This document shows positions 12,401 through 24,100 of a stretch of 64,000 nucleotides of DNA, piece after piece (within the stretch, counting starts at the first letter, position 1; every line of letters starts with the position of its first letter). The notes below the pieces were generated by a model. That model was not told the origin of the DNA. It worked only from the letters and a program-made list of their open reading frames with translations, and did not search any database. Both the position numbers and the translations under genes were made by a program. Location: positions 1,820,001 to 1,884,000 of the forward strand of contig JADANN010000197.1 of assembly GCA_018806985.1 (NCBI GenBank), given 5' to 3'. The DNA is from Angiostrongylus vasorum (taxonomy: Eukaryota; Nematoda; Chromadorea; Rhabditida; Metastrongylidae).

Positions 12401-14667
12401 GATGTTAACTGCGTATTTCGGCTAATTTTGAGTTACATCGTTCAACACTCATTGCTTGTTGCGTAGAATTTCTGAATTAGGAAAAATTATCAACCTAGAT
12501 CTTTGTTGTATAGCATAGCGCGGGCGATTCTTGATTCAAGAGGTGGCTCGGAGTTTGTAAGGTCAGGACGTTTTATGTGATGTTCTTGTCACACATAACC
12601 AGTTTCTTCCTTCCAGGCTATTGAATTTACTTAGCTTGTAACTGACTCCGGTCTTCCCACCTAGGAAATCCTGATGATCGTACACAGTATTAAGCAGTGG
12701 TCCTTTGGAAATAATGGAAGTCTGCTTTTAATGGTGGAATCGATTTCGTTATCCTGCCAGCGGATCCTTCGCCCGTTGGTACCTTTCTTCACACAATTTC
12801 AATTTCCATTGATGGAAAACACAGCGAGCATGTTCAATTGTCCATTTCAGTCTCCTATTTCAAGATTTTTATTGAGGATAGAGTTTAATACTCTAACGTT
12901 AAAGTGGCCAGCAAGAGATGTTTTTATTGCAGAACACTTCATCCAACTGGTCATAGAACATCTACATTTCGACCTCATCAGCTGCAACGTGTTATTTAAT
13001 ATCGGCTAATCTTTTGTTGTAGTAGATGAAGGTCGTCCGTAGCGAGATTTTATGTGGCTCGGCGTTACGGTCTAATATATGATCCTCCCAACAGCTTAGC
13101 ATCTCATCGTGGCTGGGAGGTGTTCTTGCATGTCGGGCTGCGGTATAAAGGGGGGATTCATCCCCGTAGCAGGATATCCCAACCTGAGGAGTCCGACATT
13201 TCTATCTGGAGGTCCAGTTAGGAGTATACCAATACCAGGATCCACCACCATCCTGTTAACAAATTAGTCACTTGGTGGCAAATGTCCCTCTGATCCACAA
13301 GGGCGGCGACTGCCTGTGGTGGGGACGACCTGGAGCAGACTTTAGCTAGGCTGACTTCGGCGCTCCAGGGAATCACAGTGGCTAGACCAGCAAAACTCCG
13401 AAAAACGGAAATTATCCTGGGGCTTGCACAACCATTGAAGATGGGTTATCCAAGTATCCAAGTATAAGTAAATGGTGCGGGACTAAGTCAACGTAAAATT
13501 ATCTTAACCACTTTTTCATCTATTGTTAGTCTATAATAAGATTTCCGTCATGAAGTTGATATATGTTGATCCTTTTGCTATTGGTATCTTATAAGGCGAT
13601 GACAGCGTCAAGAATGGTGGGAAGCTTGGCGCTAGAAGGACGATTTATTGTTACATGTTTAACGCAGAAAGTATTTTCAACGGTTTTTAATGTCTTCTCT
13701 GATACGTTCTTACGATGCCTAGGTTAATTCCATAACCGACTTTTTTCGCCTATCGTCGGAGGCAGAACCGACGTGTTTGGACTTCTTTTTTTGCCGTAAT
13801 TTTTCGCAGTCTTACTACTGAATAACTTTCCACTCGACAGAGCGCTTCCCGGTATTGCTGTATTCGTTGATAGAGCAGAGTTATCTAACTTTTTTTGAGC
13901 TTGGATGACTCTGGGAAGAATGAACTCCTGTTTACAGTGCAATCACCCACCACAGGATCTCCGTTGGATAAATTATCGACTGGTTAGAGAAAGTACAACG
14001 AGACGTCTCGTTATTTCAAAAATCGTTATTTTGTGGGAGTGGTCGGAAAGACATCCATAAGTGTCGTTTTATTTCCGATGGTTTCTTTTGCCGCTTAATT
14101 TTTTTTTCCTGTACTTCCTGTAATCAGTCGATAACTTATCCAGCGCAGATCCTGTGGTCGGTGATTGCACTGTAAACATGAGCAATTCATAATGAACTTA
14201 GACATGCTGGTTTGAAGTTGGAAGACACAATTACTTTTTAGTAGCACTTAATTCGAAATCAAGTCGTACCGGTCAAAGTGTCCCTTCCACTTTAAATATG
14301 AATTGAAACCAACCCACGTTGTCACGAATGTGTTAAATCGAATAACGGCTGTTCTCTCCTATTGTAGGTATAATGCCGATATCCTTCTCTTTGACACAGA
14401 TTTTCCTTACTTCTTGTTTTTTCTCAGGCGAAACCTACTCCAGGCCAAAAGAAAGCACCAAAAGCAACATTGAAAGTTGGTAAAGGCAGTAATAAACAAA
14501 TGCTTGCCGACTATGGTGGAGCAGGTTGGTCAGATTTGGTAATTGTTTACGCTTTCGTTTTTAATATTTCTTATGTGGATCCATTGCTAGTTTCCTCCAT
14601 TAATAAATTCAATGTTTAAGACGATTACGACGACTACAATGACGATGACAATGACGATTTCATGTGA
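6483..14667 (+). CDS. eif-3.J: eukaryotic translation initiation factor 3 subunit J
   Basis: Small, loosely bound subunit of the eIF3 complex, which acts in the cytoplasm at the 40S decoding centre. Exons: 6483-6498, 6581-6793, 7653-7729, 7973-8057, 9364-9437, 14428-14524 and 14621-14667. They total 609 bases (202 residues) with every phase closed. Seen: start MGDNWDDDDFEPE, the acidic opening typical of eIF3j; a mid block ending LALTMEMFG; the helical core FEDWGLKVGTFLATRYKAAH; and the C-terminal signature GSNKQMLADYGG followed by an Asp-rich end and final DDFM, matching the LADYGG...DFM end of the family. Human eIF3j is about 258 residues, so this copy is short but complete. Intron 5 (9438-14427) is about 5 kb and full of repeats. 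LSD1 exons follow on the same strand, suggesting an operon. Confidence 0.93.
6800..6965 (-). repeat. SINE-like family C fragment
   Basis: Inverted copy in eIF3j intron 2. It shows the CCGGACCGC...CTGCGG segment and the complement of the GTTAGC...head block. Confidence 0.6.
7090..7285 (-). repeat. SINE-like family C fragment
   Basis: Diverged inverted copy in eIF3j intron 2, directly next to an oppositely oriented copy at 7300-7585. Confidence 0.55.
7300..7585 (+). repeat. SINE-like family C copy
   Basis: Contains the GGCAGCAAGTAAAAAGTTA lead, a GGTGGTAGATAGCACG head variant with a GGGTTCGAAGCC B-box-like block, and the tail ending near the ATCTCAGCATTCG motif. It lies in eIF3j intron 2. Confidence 0.6.
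8250..8470 (+). repeat. SINE-like family C copy
   Basis: Copy in eIF3j intron 4 with AAGGTGTGGTAGTGAAC and GCGTTCGATCTCCACC blocks and the GGGAGTTTTGC tail. Confidence 0.6.
8471..9363. other. rest of eIF3j intron 4 with two overlapping long ORFs
   Basis: A plus-strand ORF (8843-9277, 144 codons) and a minus-strand ORF (8839-9240, 133 codons) overlap almost completely. I recognise no family in either and see no exon structure. They are listed because the stop-free length on both strands is unusual for AT-rich intron sequence. Decayed transposon coding sequence or chance are both possible. Confidence 0.2.
10195..10495 (-). repeat. SINE-like family A copy
   Basis: Copy in eIF3j intron 5. The minus strand reads a tRNA-like head (GGGGATCGATCCC on the plus strand near 10428), then the body (AGACAGGTCTGGTACC) and the 3' block ATGCATATCAGG...GTTGATGAATCC. 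Confidence 0.75.
10850..13070 (-). mobile_element. degenerate RTE-type LINE copy
   Basis: Old antisense relative of the LINE at 17365-20432. Recognisable aligned blocks are 11930-12060 (compare 18890-18970, the ATCTCGAACTTCAGCTGGAAGG segment) and 12900-13010 (compare 19855-19940, the endonuclease CATCAGCTGC segment). Minus-strand translation gives endonuclease-like fragments broken by many stops. It lies inside eIF3j intron 5. Outer limits are approximate. Confidence 0.6.
13084..13470 (+). mobile_element. short non-autonomous RTE derivative (~390 bp family)
   Basis: Begins CCTCCCAACAGCTTAGC (consensus CCTCCCAACGGTTTACCG) and ends with the repeated tail TCCAAGTATCCAAGTA. It matches the 5' 350 bases and the 3' end of the LINE at 17365-20432, joined without the coding region. 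It has no ORF of its own. Confidence 0.75.
13930..14177. mobile_element. MITE-like element with ~54 bp terminal inverted repeats
   Basis: Left arm 13930-13983 and right arm 14125-14177 are nearly perfect inverted copies starting GTTTACAGTGCAATCACC. The inner 140 bases have no ORF. The size suggests a non-autonomous DNA transposon. No clear target-site duplication was seen, so the superfamily is not assigned. It lies in eIF3j intron 5. Confidence 0.75.
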
Positions 14668-15160
14668 TTTGCGTGTTTATGAGGGAGATCTGTCATGTGA
14701 TATTCTTGGAGTTTTCCTCCGTTTGTTAGAGTCCGTTACAGTATGACTTATGAGATGAGAGTTATTGTTATTCGTTGTCCATTATCTAACTGGTCGCTCT
14801 GCTGAGGGCTTCAGTCTCATGCCCGGAGGGTAAAAACCTTCACATTGCATTTTGCATTTCTGTTTGTCCTTATCTTTATATGCTGCAGTAAATCTTACTT
14901 GCACAAATTACGTTTTGTTGTAGTGATGCACTAAGTTTATGGTCACACTTTATTTCGGATGAGCCAAGCCATCGAATTGTCTTTTCTTAAAGTTTGGTTG
15001 CATTCTTCATGTTTCAAGTGGTTTATTTACAGCAGTTAGTTGAGTCCGTGACTAGTAAATGCATGCGCAGTCCTAGAAGCACGTAGGTTTGTTTACCCAA
15101 TTCTTCGATTACTATCGAATTTTTCTAAATTGCTCATCGAAATGACTCCAACGCTTTCAG
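14668..15160 (+). other. interval between eIF3j and the LSD1 body exons
   Basis: About 490 bases with no recognised exon and no AATAAA. It ends in ACGCTTTCAG, an acceptor usable either for cis splicing from the 5235 exon or for SL trans-splicing. This length is plausible for a strongylid operon gap. Confidence 0.45.
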
Positions 15161-18100
15161 TCCTGCACCGAACACGTCTTCTTGGGAAATGATCTACAAC
15201 AGCGAGAATTCGCGTAATCGTAACGACTACTTTTCGGAAAGTCCGGACTCAGAATCCATTCGGCAGATGTTGGAAGATGGGGAGTTGGACACTGTGCGCT
15301 GGGAAGACGATGATATAGGTTAATAGATTGCTTGTATTTCACTTTTTTGAGGATTGGTCTATTAAGTTCTCTCTGTTTTACAGTGAAGATATTATGTAGA
15401 TCTAACTCTAAGGTCTTCTTTTCTAGCTCTTCGTTCTGCAGCATCTCATAGTCGTCTTCCATTTGATAAGCTAACAGTTCAAGAGTTGATGTACTTTCCC
15501 GATGTATCCGACTCCAAAGCGTCTACAAATCTGTACTTGTTTATAAGAAATAAAATAGTAGGAGTTTATTCGGTCACTTTTTGAGTTCCATTTGCATTGG
15601 ACATTAAGTTCTTTACAAGTATGTGATATATTAAGCTCCAATTGTGGCTTCTTGAACCCAATGTTGAACTCACCAGCGAGGATGCGATTGAACAACTTCC
15701 AATTCCATTCAATAGTGGGTGGATGGAGCTCTTCCTCTTCCTTTTTAGTTCATTTTACTTTTTAGCGATATTCACTCTCTTCCAGGTGATCGTAGACTTG
15801 TGCGCCGGATCCATGGTTTTTTGAAACGTTATGGTTTCATCAATTTCGGGAATTTCCACCGTTTGGCTTGTAAGCTTCAGTTGAATTTTCTACATCTACA
15901 CCTGATAATGTTGAGAATCGTGCTATTGCTCGTCCTAACTTTTCTGTTTAAGCAGCTCCTGTTTTTACATCAAAAAGGAAACGAGTTATTATTATTGGTG
16001 CTGGTGCAGCTGGCATAGCGGCTTTAAAACAGCTTCATTATTTTGGCTTCGAAGTTGTGTTGTTGGAAGCGCGTGTAAGTTCTTGCTTTTTCTTTTTTTT
16101 TCTATTTCTATTCTAGTTCTTTTCATTTATCCTCTTATTCCTTCTAAACTTCTAGAGTTCAACAGCATCTATAAGATGGACTTTTCGAGCATTAAATCCT
16201 TTCTTATAGTCCTACTAAAAGGCCTTTACAGGATAGAAAACTCATGTGGGACGCATTAGGCTGTTGCACCTTAAAAACCACCTTAAAAATCCGATTTGTT
16301 TGACGTAAAGGGAGAAAAGTTAACCAGTCTTTCTACGACAGTTGGTGACAATTTTGTTCTAAAAGTACAACACTTTTTATAATTTGGCAAAGTCTTCTCA
16401 TTCGTTTCAAATGCTTCTTCTCCTCTTCCAAAAGTTTACTTAATTTTTAAATTTGTCTGAATCTCCAAACCTACGAAGGATACTAAATAGATTTCGTATT
16501 TTTACATATTTTCATACAAAAGCGATGGTGAGAGCTAAGGAACAACTTCGCTTTCTACTCGAAGAAATGTCGCCGCTTCAGTAACTTCGTTATTTAAAAC
16601 GCAACCACAAGAAAATGCTGCTAATATTCACTTTCTTTTAGCATTTCTCCTTAAAAAAGTATGAGAAATTACATATTGACAAAGGTCTTTAGGTCCTAAC
16701 AGCGTTTACAATTGGCTCACCGCAAGCTGAGCTATCTTTACTTAATGTTGAAAAACGTAACTATTATTTTATTGGCTACTTATGAGTTGGAATAACTTCA
16801 TATCGTCTATAATATCATCTCATATCATCGTTGTATTTATCCAGATAGTGGTGTTTAGCTTACCGTACAAATTACAGAAACGGGTTGGTGGTCGAATGCA
16901 CACCTATCATCAGAAGGACACCCTTGTTTCTGCGGACTTGGGAGCTATGGTGGTAACAGGAATAAGTAATGTTCTTTTCTGTTTTTTGACCACACACTTC
17001 GCTTACCTTATTTCTCTATCAGTTTTGGTCAAAGTTTTTCTTTCGGTTCTTGAAGTTTAGTTGGACGACAACGCTATATGTTTGGTTTTTATCTTTTAAC
17101 ACCTATCAGTATCATTAAACTTAGGTTTTAATTTTGAATAAACGGGAACCCTATCGTGACTATGATGAGACAAGCACAGTGTACTCCTGTTCGCGTCTCG
17201 CAGGCGTGTCCAATTTATGATGAATACGGAAAACTTGTTGATCAACGAAAGGATGAGCTCGTCGCCGAAGCTTTCAAGTGAGTGAATGAATAAGCATATT
17301 ATTTAATATCTTTCTCTTAACCAGGTTCACTGTTACTGCGGAGATGTTTGTTGTATTGTTGAAACTTACTTACTTGGATACTTGGACGGTCCGTCTTCAC
17401 GAGCTATGATGCGGACTCCAGCACATAACACCATTCGTTCCTTTCGCTATCGTAGCCCATGATGGTGGTCTTGTTCGAGCATGGAAGCGCTTGCGACTCT
17501 CATACCGTGATCTGTAAAACAACCGCAACTGCGGGCACAGCTGATTACCTTTGTTTGCGAATACGTCTGCCGAACGTGTAGGTGTTCGTCCTAGGGGACT
17601 TTTTGCATTCTCTTGGAGTCCACCCTACTGTTCTTTTCGTCCATCTGTCGTCTGTTCTTCTCATTATGTGACCGGCCCATCTATGTTTCGCTATCGATGT
17701 ATATTCTCCTGGATCTCGAAGATATGACAGATTTCGAAGGTCAGAGCTTCGCATTCCGGCTAAATATTAAGAGTGCCGGTTTTATTTCAGAAGACATCGC
17801 TCAAGCGCTCTGTGAGTAATACGAAGCATTCTTGACGTAGTTGAAGTATCAACCCACGTCTCTGCAGCAAAACGGAGCGCTGGGAACACCGTAGAATCGA
17901 AGAGATGAGCGCGGATTTTCGGGTTCTTCATTTAGTCGGTGGCTTCTTTCAAAGACCCGAATGCGGCCCAAGTTCCTCTCCTTCTTCTATCTAATTCCTC
18001 CTTCATGTTGTTTTCCATGTTCATTCATCGCCCGAGGTATACGTACGCGGTGGTCTCTGCAATGAGAGAGCCATCCAATTCAATTTTTTTCGCCTTCTCA

Positions 18101-21100
18101 CCCTGTGTTTTTCTTGAACTGGGTCTTCTTTCGATTTATGTGAAGTCCGATCTTTTTCCCCGCTTCGTTGAGCTCGTTGATCATCATCTCTGCTTCTCTA
18201 GTACTTCTTGAGAAGATGGCAATGTCGTCGGCAAAACGAAGGTTTGGTAGGTATTTCCCATCAATACTTATGCCTTTCTCATCCCAATCGAGTGACCTCA
18301 TTATCCACTGCAGTGCGGCACTGAACAGCTTTGGTGATATTGTGACGCCCTGTCAAACCCCCTTTTCCTATGGGTATGGTAAAAGGTCGATGGAAAAGCT
18401 GTATTTTCGTAGTGCAGTTCCGATAACAGTCGCACAGAGTTCTTATATAGGACAGGTCCATTCCTTGGTCCACGAGCGCTGATAGGATTGCATACGTTTC
18501 GACACCGTCAAACGCTTTTTCATAGTCGACAAGGGTTAGGACTAGAGGCAAAGTGGTATTCCCGACAAACTTCGATGACCCTGGACACGGTTTGGATGTG
18601 GTCCATACCGCAAAATCCTTTCCGAAATCCCTGCTTGCTCGACTGGTTCCGTCTCATCCAATGTCCTTGATATGCGCAAGAAGATAATCATCGTGAAGAA
18701 CTTGCAAAGTACACTCAACAAGTATATGGGACGATAGTTACGATCCCTTCGGTCTCCTGTCTGGGGGCAGGATGACCGCACGCGATGTCCTGCACTGGTC
18801 TGGGATTTTTTCCTTTTGAAGGTAGGCTGTCATATGATTTGCGAGAAGTATATGTAAATTGTGCCCTCCAGCTCTAAGGAAATCGGCGGTGACATTGTCT
18901 GGTTCTGGAGCTGTACCTCTTTCCATGCTTTCTATCGCAACTCGAACCTCGGATGGAAGAATTCCAAGTGGTTTTTCTTTCAGCGGGGATATTAGGGTCC
19001 GGGACGGGGATTGTGGAACGGAAAAGGTTGGTGTAGAACGTTTTCGCTATTAATTCCATATCATGGCGGGAACTTTTGACGATCCCATCTTCGTTCATCA
19101 GGGCTGACAGTGGAACATTATAATCACACAAGTCCCGACGGCATTTTTTTCAGACTGCTTGTTTTCTCTGCTGCTTCCAGTAGTTTCTTCTGCCTGTACC
19201 GTTGTAGATCTTCCTGCAAAGCTATTCTGCAGCTGGCATTTTTTACTAGCCGTGTCAAACGTGATGCAGTAGTATCAAGATTCAGTTTCCTTCCCTTTTC
19301 GAACAACTCCTTAGTAGTGACGGAGATGCGATCCGATTTTTCTTGCTAGAGGAACTGAGGCGAATTCGGCGCAGCTTTTCAGTCTTTCGACAAGCAGCTC
19401 GTAGTCTTCGGTCGGGTCTTCTTTAATGTGCCAGTCACGTTTGGATAGGACTTCGTTCAGAATGTTCTCGTCGTATACAGCTAGACTTTTTTCCTCGTGG
19501 TCGATTAAGAGACTTCTTTTCCAGCTTGCGGCTGAATCGGATCTTTACGCGAAGAAGGTGGTGATCGGAACCAGTACGGAATGACGGGACTACCGATGTG
19601 TCAAATAGGCACCATCTTCTGTTTTTCAGAATATGGTCGATCTCCGCATGAGTCATGCTGTTGGGAGACTCCCATGTCCAGCGGCGGCTTTCTTTCTTGT
19701 GGAAAAACGAGTTCACGTGGAAGAGACGTGCTGCTGACAGGAGTTCTGAGAGACGGTTTCCATTCTCATTTCTGTCTCCTAATCCAAAATTTCCGATCCT
19801 GTATTCGCTGTCGTTGACCTTTCCTATTCTAGCGTTGAAGTCTCCGACAACAAATTTATGATATGCTTTATCATGGCGGATGACTTCTTCCAACTGATAG
19901 TAGAACGCATTTAATTCGTACTCATCAGCTGCGTCGATCTGTGAGTAGCAGTTGATGGTATTGTTGAAAACGCCCCGAGTTTTCAGTTTACAATTCAATG
20001 AGTCACTCTTTACTTGTCAGGAGACCGCTTTAAATCCATGCTAAAGCGAAACTATGCTCACTATTTAGTAGTGTTGAAAATAGCATAATTTCCACTTCTT
20101 CGGAGTTCTGCCGGTCTAGCCATTGTGGTTCCCTAGAGTCCTGAAGTCAGTCTGACCGAAGTCTGCCCAAGGTCTTTACCACCCCCAGGCAGTCGCCGCT
20201 CCCTTGAACCAGAGAGAGCCGCTTCACTATGCGATTACTTTCATAACAGAGCAGTGGTGGATCATGGTATTGGTTTACTCTTAGCTGTTTACCTGCTGGA
20301 AACGCCGGACTCCTTCTCAGCTTGGGGACCCTATAGGGAGAAGAATCCCGCCCGGTGTACACCGTAGCCGAAAACAGGAGCACCTCCCAGCCACGATGAG
20401 TCGGTAAACCGTTGGAAGGATTGAAAATATAACAGTTGGAAAATTGTGTACGCATGTAGTCGACCTAGGCGAATATAAAAGTAGCACCGATAACTTTGTA
20501 GTGTGATGTGTGTTTAATTTTAGGAAGATTGGAGATACATCTTCTTATATTGTTCATGAGCTGAAAATAACCGAAAATAATGGGAAAAAACTCAGTTTGG
20601 CTGATGCTTACAACAATATATTAGAGTGAGTCTTACATGAATTCGTAGTTTTCTGTTGCAGAATAGAAGCTACTAGGATGCTCATGTTTGTCTATTATGT
20701 CGTTGTACATTGTTAAGACGGAAAGATGCAAGCCTTATCGCGATTTTCAGCATGCTAGAACTGCGAATGCAACGAAGGCGCCTTAAATTTTGGCAAATCT
20801 ACGAGGAAATACTTGGAAAAATGAAACAAGTGCAAAGCGAGGTAAGCTCGCACTTAGCAGATTATTACATTCTCTTTTTCTGTCGCTTGATACTCGTTTA
20901 GAGGGGGGCGGATAGCACAGTGGTAGTAATGTCCGTCATAACGAGCATGGTGGTAGCGCGATTCCGCTCTGGGTCAACCAAGCCTGTCATTCCTCCAGGT
21001 CAGGAAATTGGTACCGGCCTTGTCTGGGGAAAAAAATCATTCTCTGCAATCCAATTGGGAAAAACTCCAGCTCGGCTATCTCAGGATTCCAGGGAAAATT

Positions 21101-24100
21101 GCTCGACCAGCATTCTGCGACTTTCAAGATTAAATGAAAATCCTCAAGCAGTAGCCGAAGCCACGCGTAAAAGTTGGAAGGTGTTCATGGATAATGGATG
21201 CGAGGAAACGAATCGAATGTGAGGAGTGCTGGGATCCACGTAGTAGACGTGAAGACGGGTAATATAAAAGTAAAAATAAAAATAAAAAAATGATACTCGT
21301 TTTCATCCACTTTGGCCGGGGGTCTGTTTTCAAGAAGTTGAATAGCTTTTACACTCATATTGTATTAGAAGAATATTTATGGCTTAAAGTAATTTAGTAT
21401 ATCGTTGCTTACTTGAAGCGATACCTTACTTGTCATTCGCTCTACCATGTGAAACAAAACGTGTTTTTTCATTTTTTCGGGTTCTTCCTCGTACTTCTAT
21501 GCACAACTCCATTCAACTGCGACAATGCGTAACAGAAACGTGGCATAGTGGAAGTGCTCTATTGGCTACTCTGGGTTGTGGGAACCATTTATGGGGTTAA
21601 TTAGCTTGTTGTTCTTCCATTTTTTAGGCTCTATTTAACAAAGTTCGTATCCAACATTGTGTACATTCGTACATATTTCCATATCCCTTTTCCCCTTCAT
21701 TCGTGGCGCTTTAGAAATTTATGTTTTCCTTAGCGTTTTCCAAATTCTAAAGTGAGTCAAGTATACGATAGTGCTGTGATATTGTTTTGATTTTCTCATT
21801 CTCTGGAAATTCTCATTCATTTTTTTGTTTTAAGGTGACAGTTTTTGAAGAAATTACATTCTTTTTAAAAAAATATGTGTAGTTTGCCAATCTGCGTGAG
21901 CGCGTGTAGCGCAGTTGTCGAAGGCACCCTACGATGCACCTAGGATCCATCCCCCGCGCCCAAGACTCGCCAAGCCTTCCATACCTTCGGAGTCGGCAAA
22001 TTGGTAACAGACTCGTCTGGGAGGACAGCAGCACTGGCTCGATACATCGTTAGACCACTACGGGTCATTGTAAAGGCTAGATATGCATTCAATCAACTCT
22101 ATCGATGCTTAATGAAGTCGAGTGCATGGCGAATCCCTCAACGATAGTTCAACGCCCAGAGCTTTATCCTTTATCTTTCCACCAACCCTTTAGCAAATTG
22201 TACTTTTTGTTAAGAAGCGGTGTTTGTCAAGAAGTATGTGATCTTTTTGAAACCACTTTTTTTTTACACCATCATGAACTTTGGTTAAGCCTTAGCTTAC
22301 TTATGTGAAATCCACAAACATTTGTCATGTTTAAAAGAATTGTCAATCTTGTAACCGCTTGCGTATATTCCATGTCTTTTCAGATGGCTCTATACAAGAA
22401 GAGTGCTGTCTTCTTAGCAGACAAGATAAGGATGCCTGGTGGGAGTATATCGTACACCCTCGATCTAGATGAAAGATTAGAGGCGGATATTTTGCGGCGT
22501 TGCTACAAACGAGATTTAGGAGAAGCCATTAGAGTAACAATTTATAATTTAGACTAAAACTATTTGACCTTTGACCCATCTTGCTGCTTACGAATGTAGA
22601 ATCTTTCGAAAACATTCAAAGCGATGCCTCCGTTTGTTCGTGGTGTAGAGGGTCGTGATGGTCACAGATGTATGCAAAAGAAAAAACTGTCCACGGCAAA
22701 ATATACAGTTGAAAAAAAATAATTCGCTATTACTCGTTCTATGATGTTTACAGTTGCGAATATGTTGTTATCTATTTTTTAGCTTTATGATGCGGCAAGG
22801 GAAAGACTTCGGAATTTGGACACCACATTGCGTAACCTTAAGAAGCAGGAACCAAGGTAAATGCTTCTTATATGTCGTCTTTCTGTCTTCAACAGTTGTA
22901 CTTGTGCACTTTTTTCTTACAGTTGCTAAGGAAAAAGGCATTTTCTCAAAACTTTGAGTGTGCATATTGACCCCAGTGATGCTGAGAAATAATGTCAATG
23001 ATGCTGAGATATTTGCGAAACTTCGCATCGTAGATATCTGCGGTGGGGAACGAACGCGCTTTTACCCTTTCCGGGGCTAACGGGTTCACCACTACACCAT
23101 GTGGTTCCTTCATTTCGCATGTCTCTCAGCTAGTTCTATCGGTCCGTGCCATCAGCAGTCACCCTTCAGTGGGATTGATCTAGGAACCCTAAATCGGCAG
23201 TGAACCAAGTTAAGCTGAGGCTATAGTTACAACCACCATTTTAGCTTATTATTAAAATAATTTAAAATGATGCTGAGTTGTTTGCAAAACTGACTGCCGG
23301 TAGCACATATAGGTCAATAACTGTGAGAGAAAGGCGAAACGACAGACTCGCGCGGTGTGGTGGTGAGCGCCTTAGCCTCCGGAATGGGTAGTAGCGTGTT
23401 CGGTCTCCACCGCAGACACCAGCGGTCCGGAGTTTTGCTAATTTTCTCAGCATCATTATGGTTATATATCCCATAGCACCCTGCCATTAAAAAAATAGTA
23501 GGCGGTAAATACAACGACTTACTTGATACTTGATACTTGAACGGCCCGCCATCACTAATTGTGCGGGCCCCAGCATAATCACCATTTTTCGAAGATTTGC
23601 TGGTTAAGCCATTGTGGTTCCCTGGAATCCGGAGGACAGTCTGGCTAAAGTCTGCCCCAGGTCGTCATCACGACCAATAAAATGTCGATATTAGACAAAT
23701 TAAGTTCTTCGTTGGCATTGAAGCAGACATGTTGAGAAGTTACTTTGCGTTTTTCAGTGAAGTCTACATGAATCAACGCGATCGTCGTCTTTTGGACTTT
23801 CACTTTGCAAGCCTAGAATGTGTAAGCGGAGGGACTTTGGATAAGCTGTCGTTACAGTATTTCGATCAAGAGGACGAATTTCAATTTGCTGGATCACACA
23901 TGGCCAGTACGTGTTTATATTTTTTTTAGTATTTTAGCTGCAGCCACTGCTTGATTGCATTTTAATAAAAAAATATTGTTTGAAGGGTAAGATTGAAATG
24001 TGTTGCGTCAATCAGTTAAATGCCCTTATTCATTCGTTGTAAATTCTCCTATACAGTAAGAGTAGATTTCATTTCTTGCTCTCTGTGGATGATACCTGTC

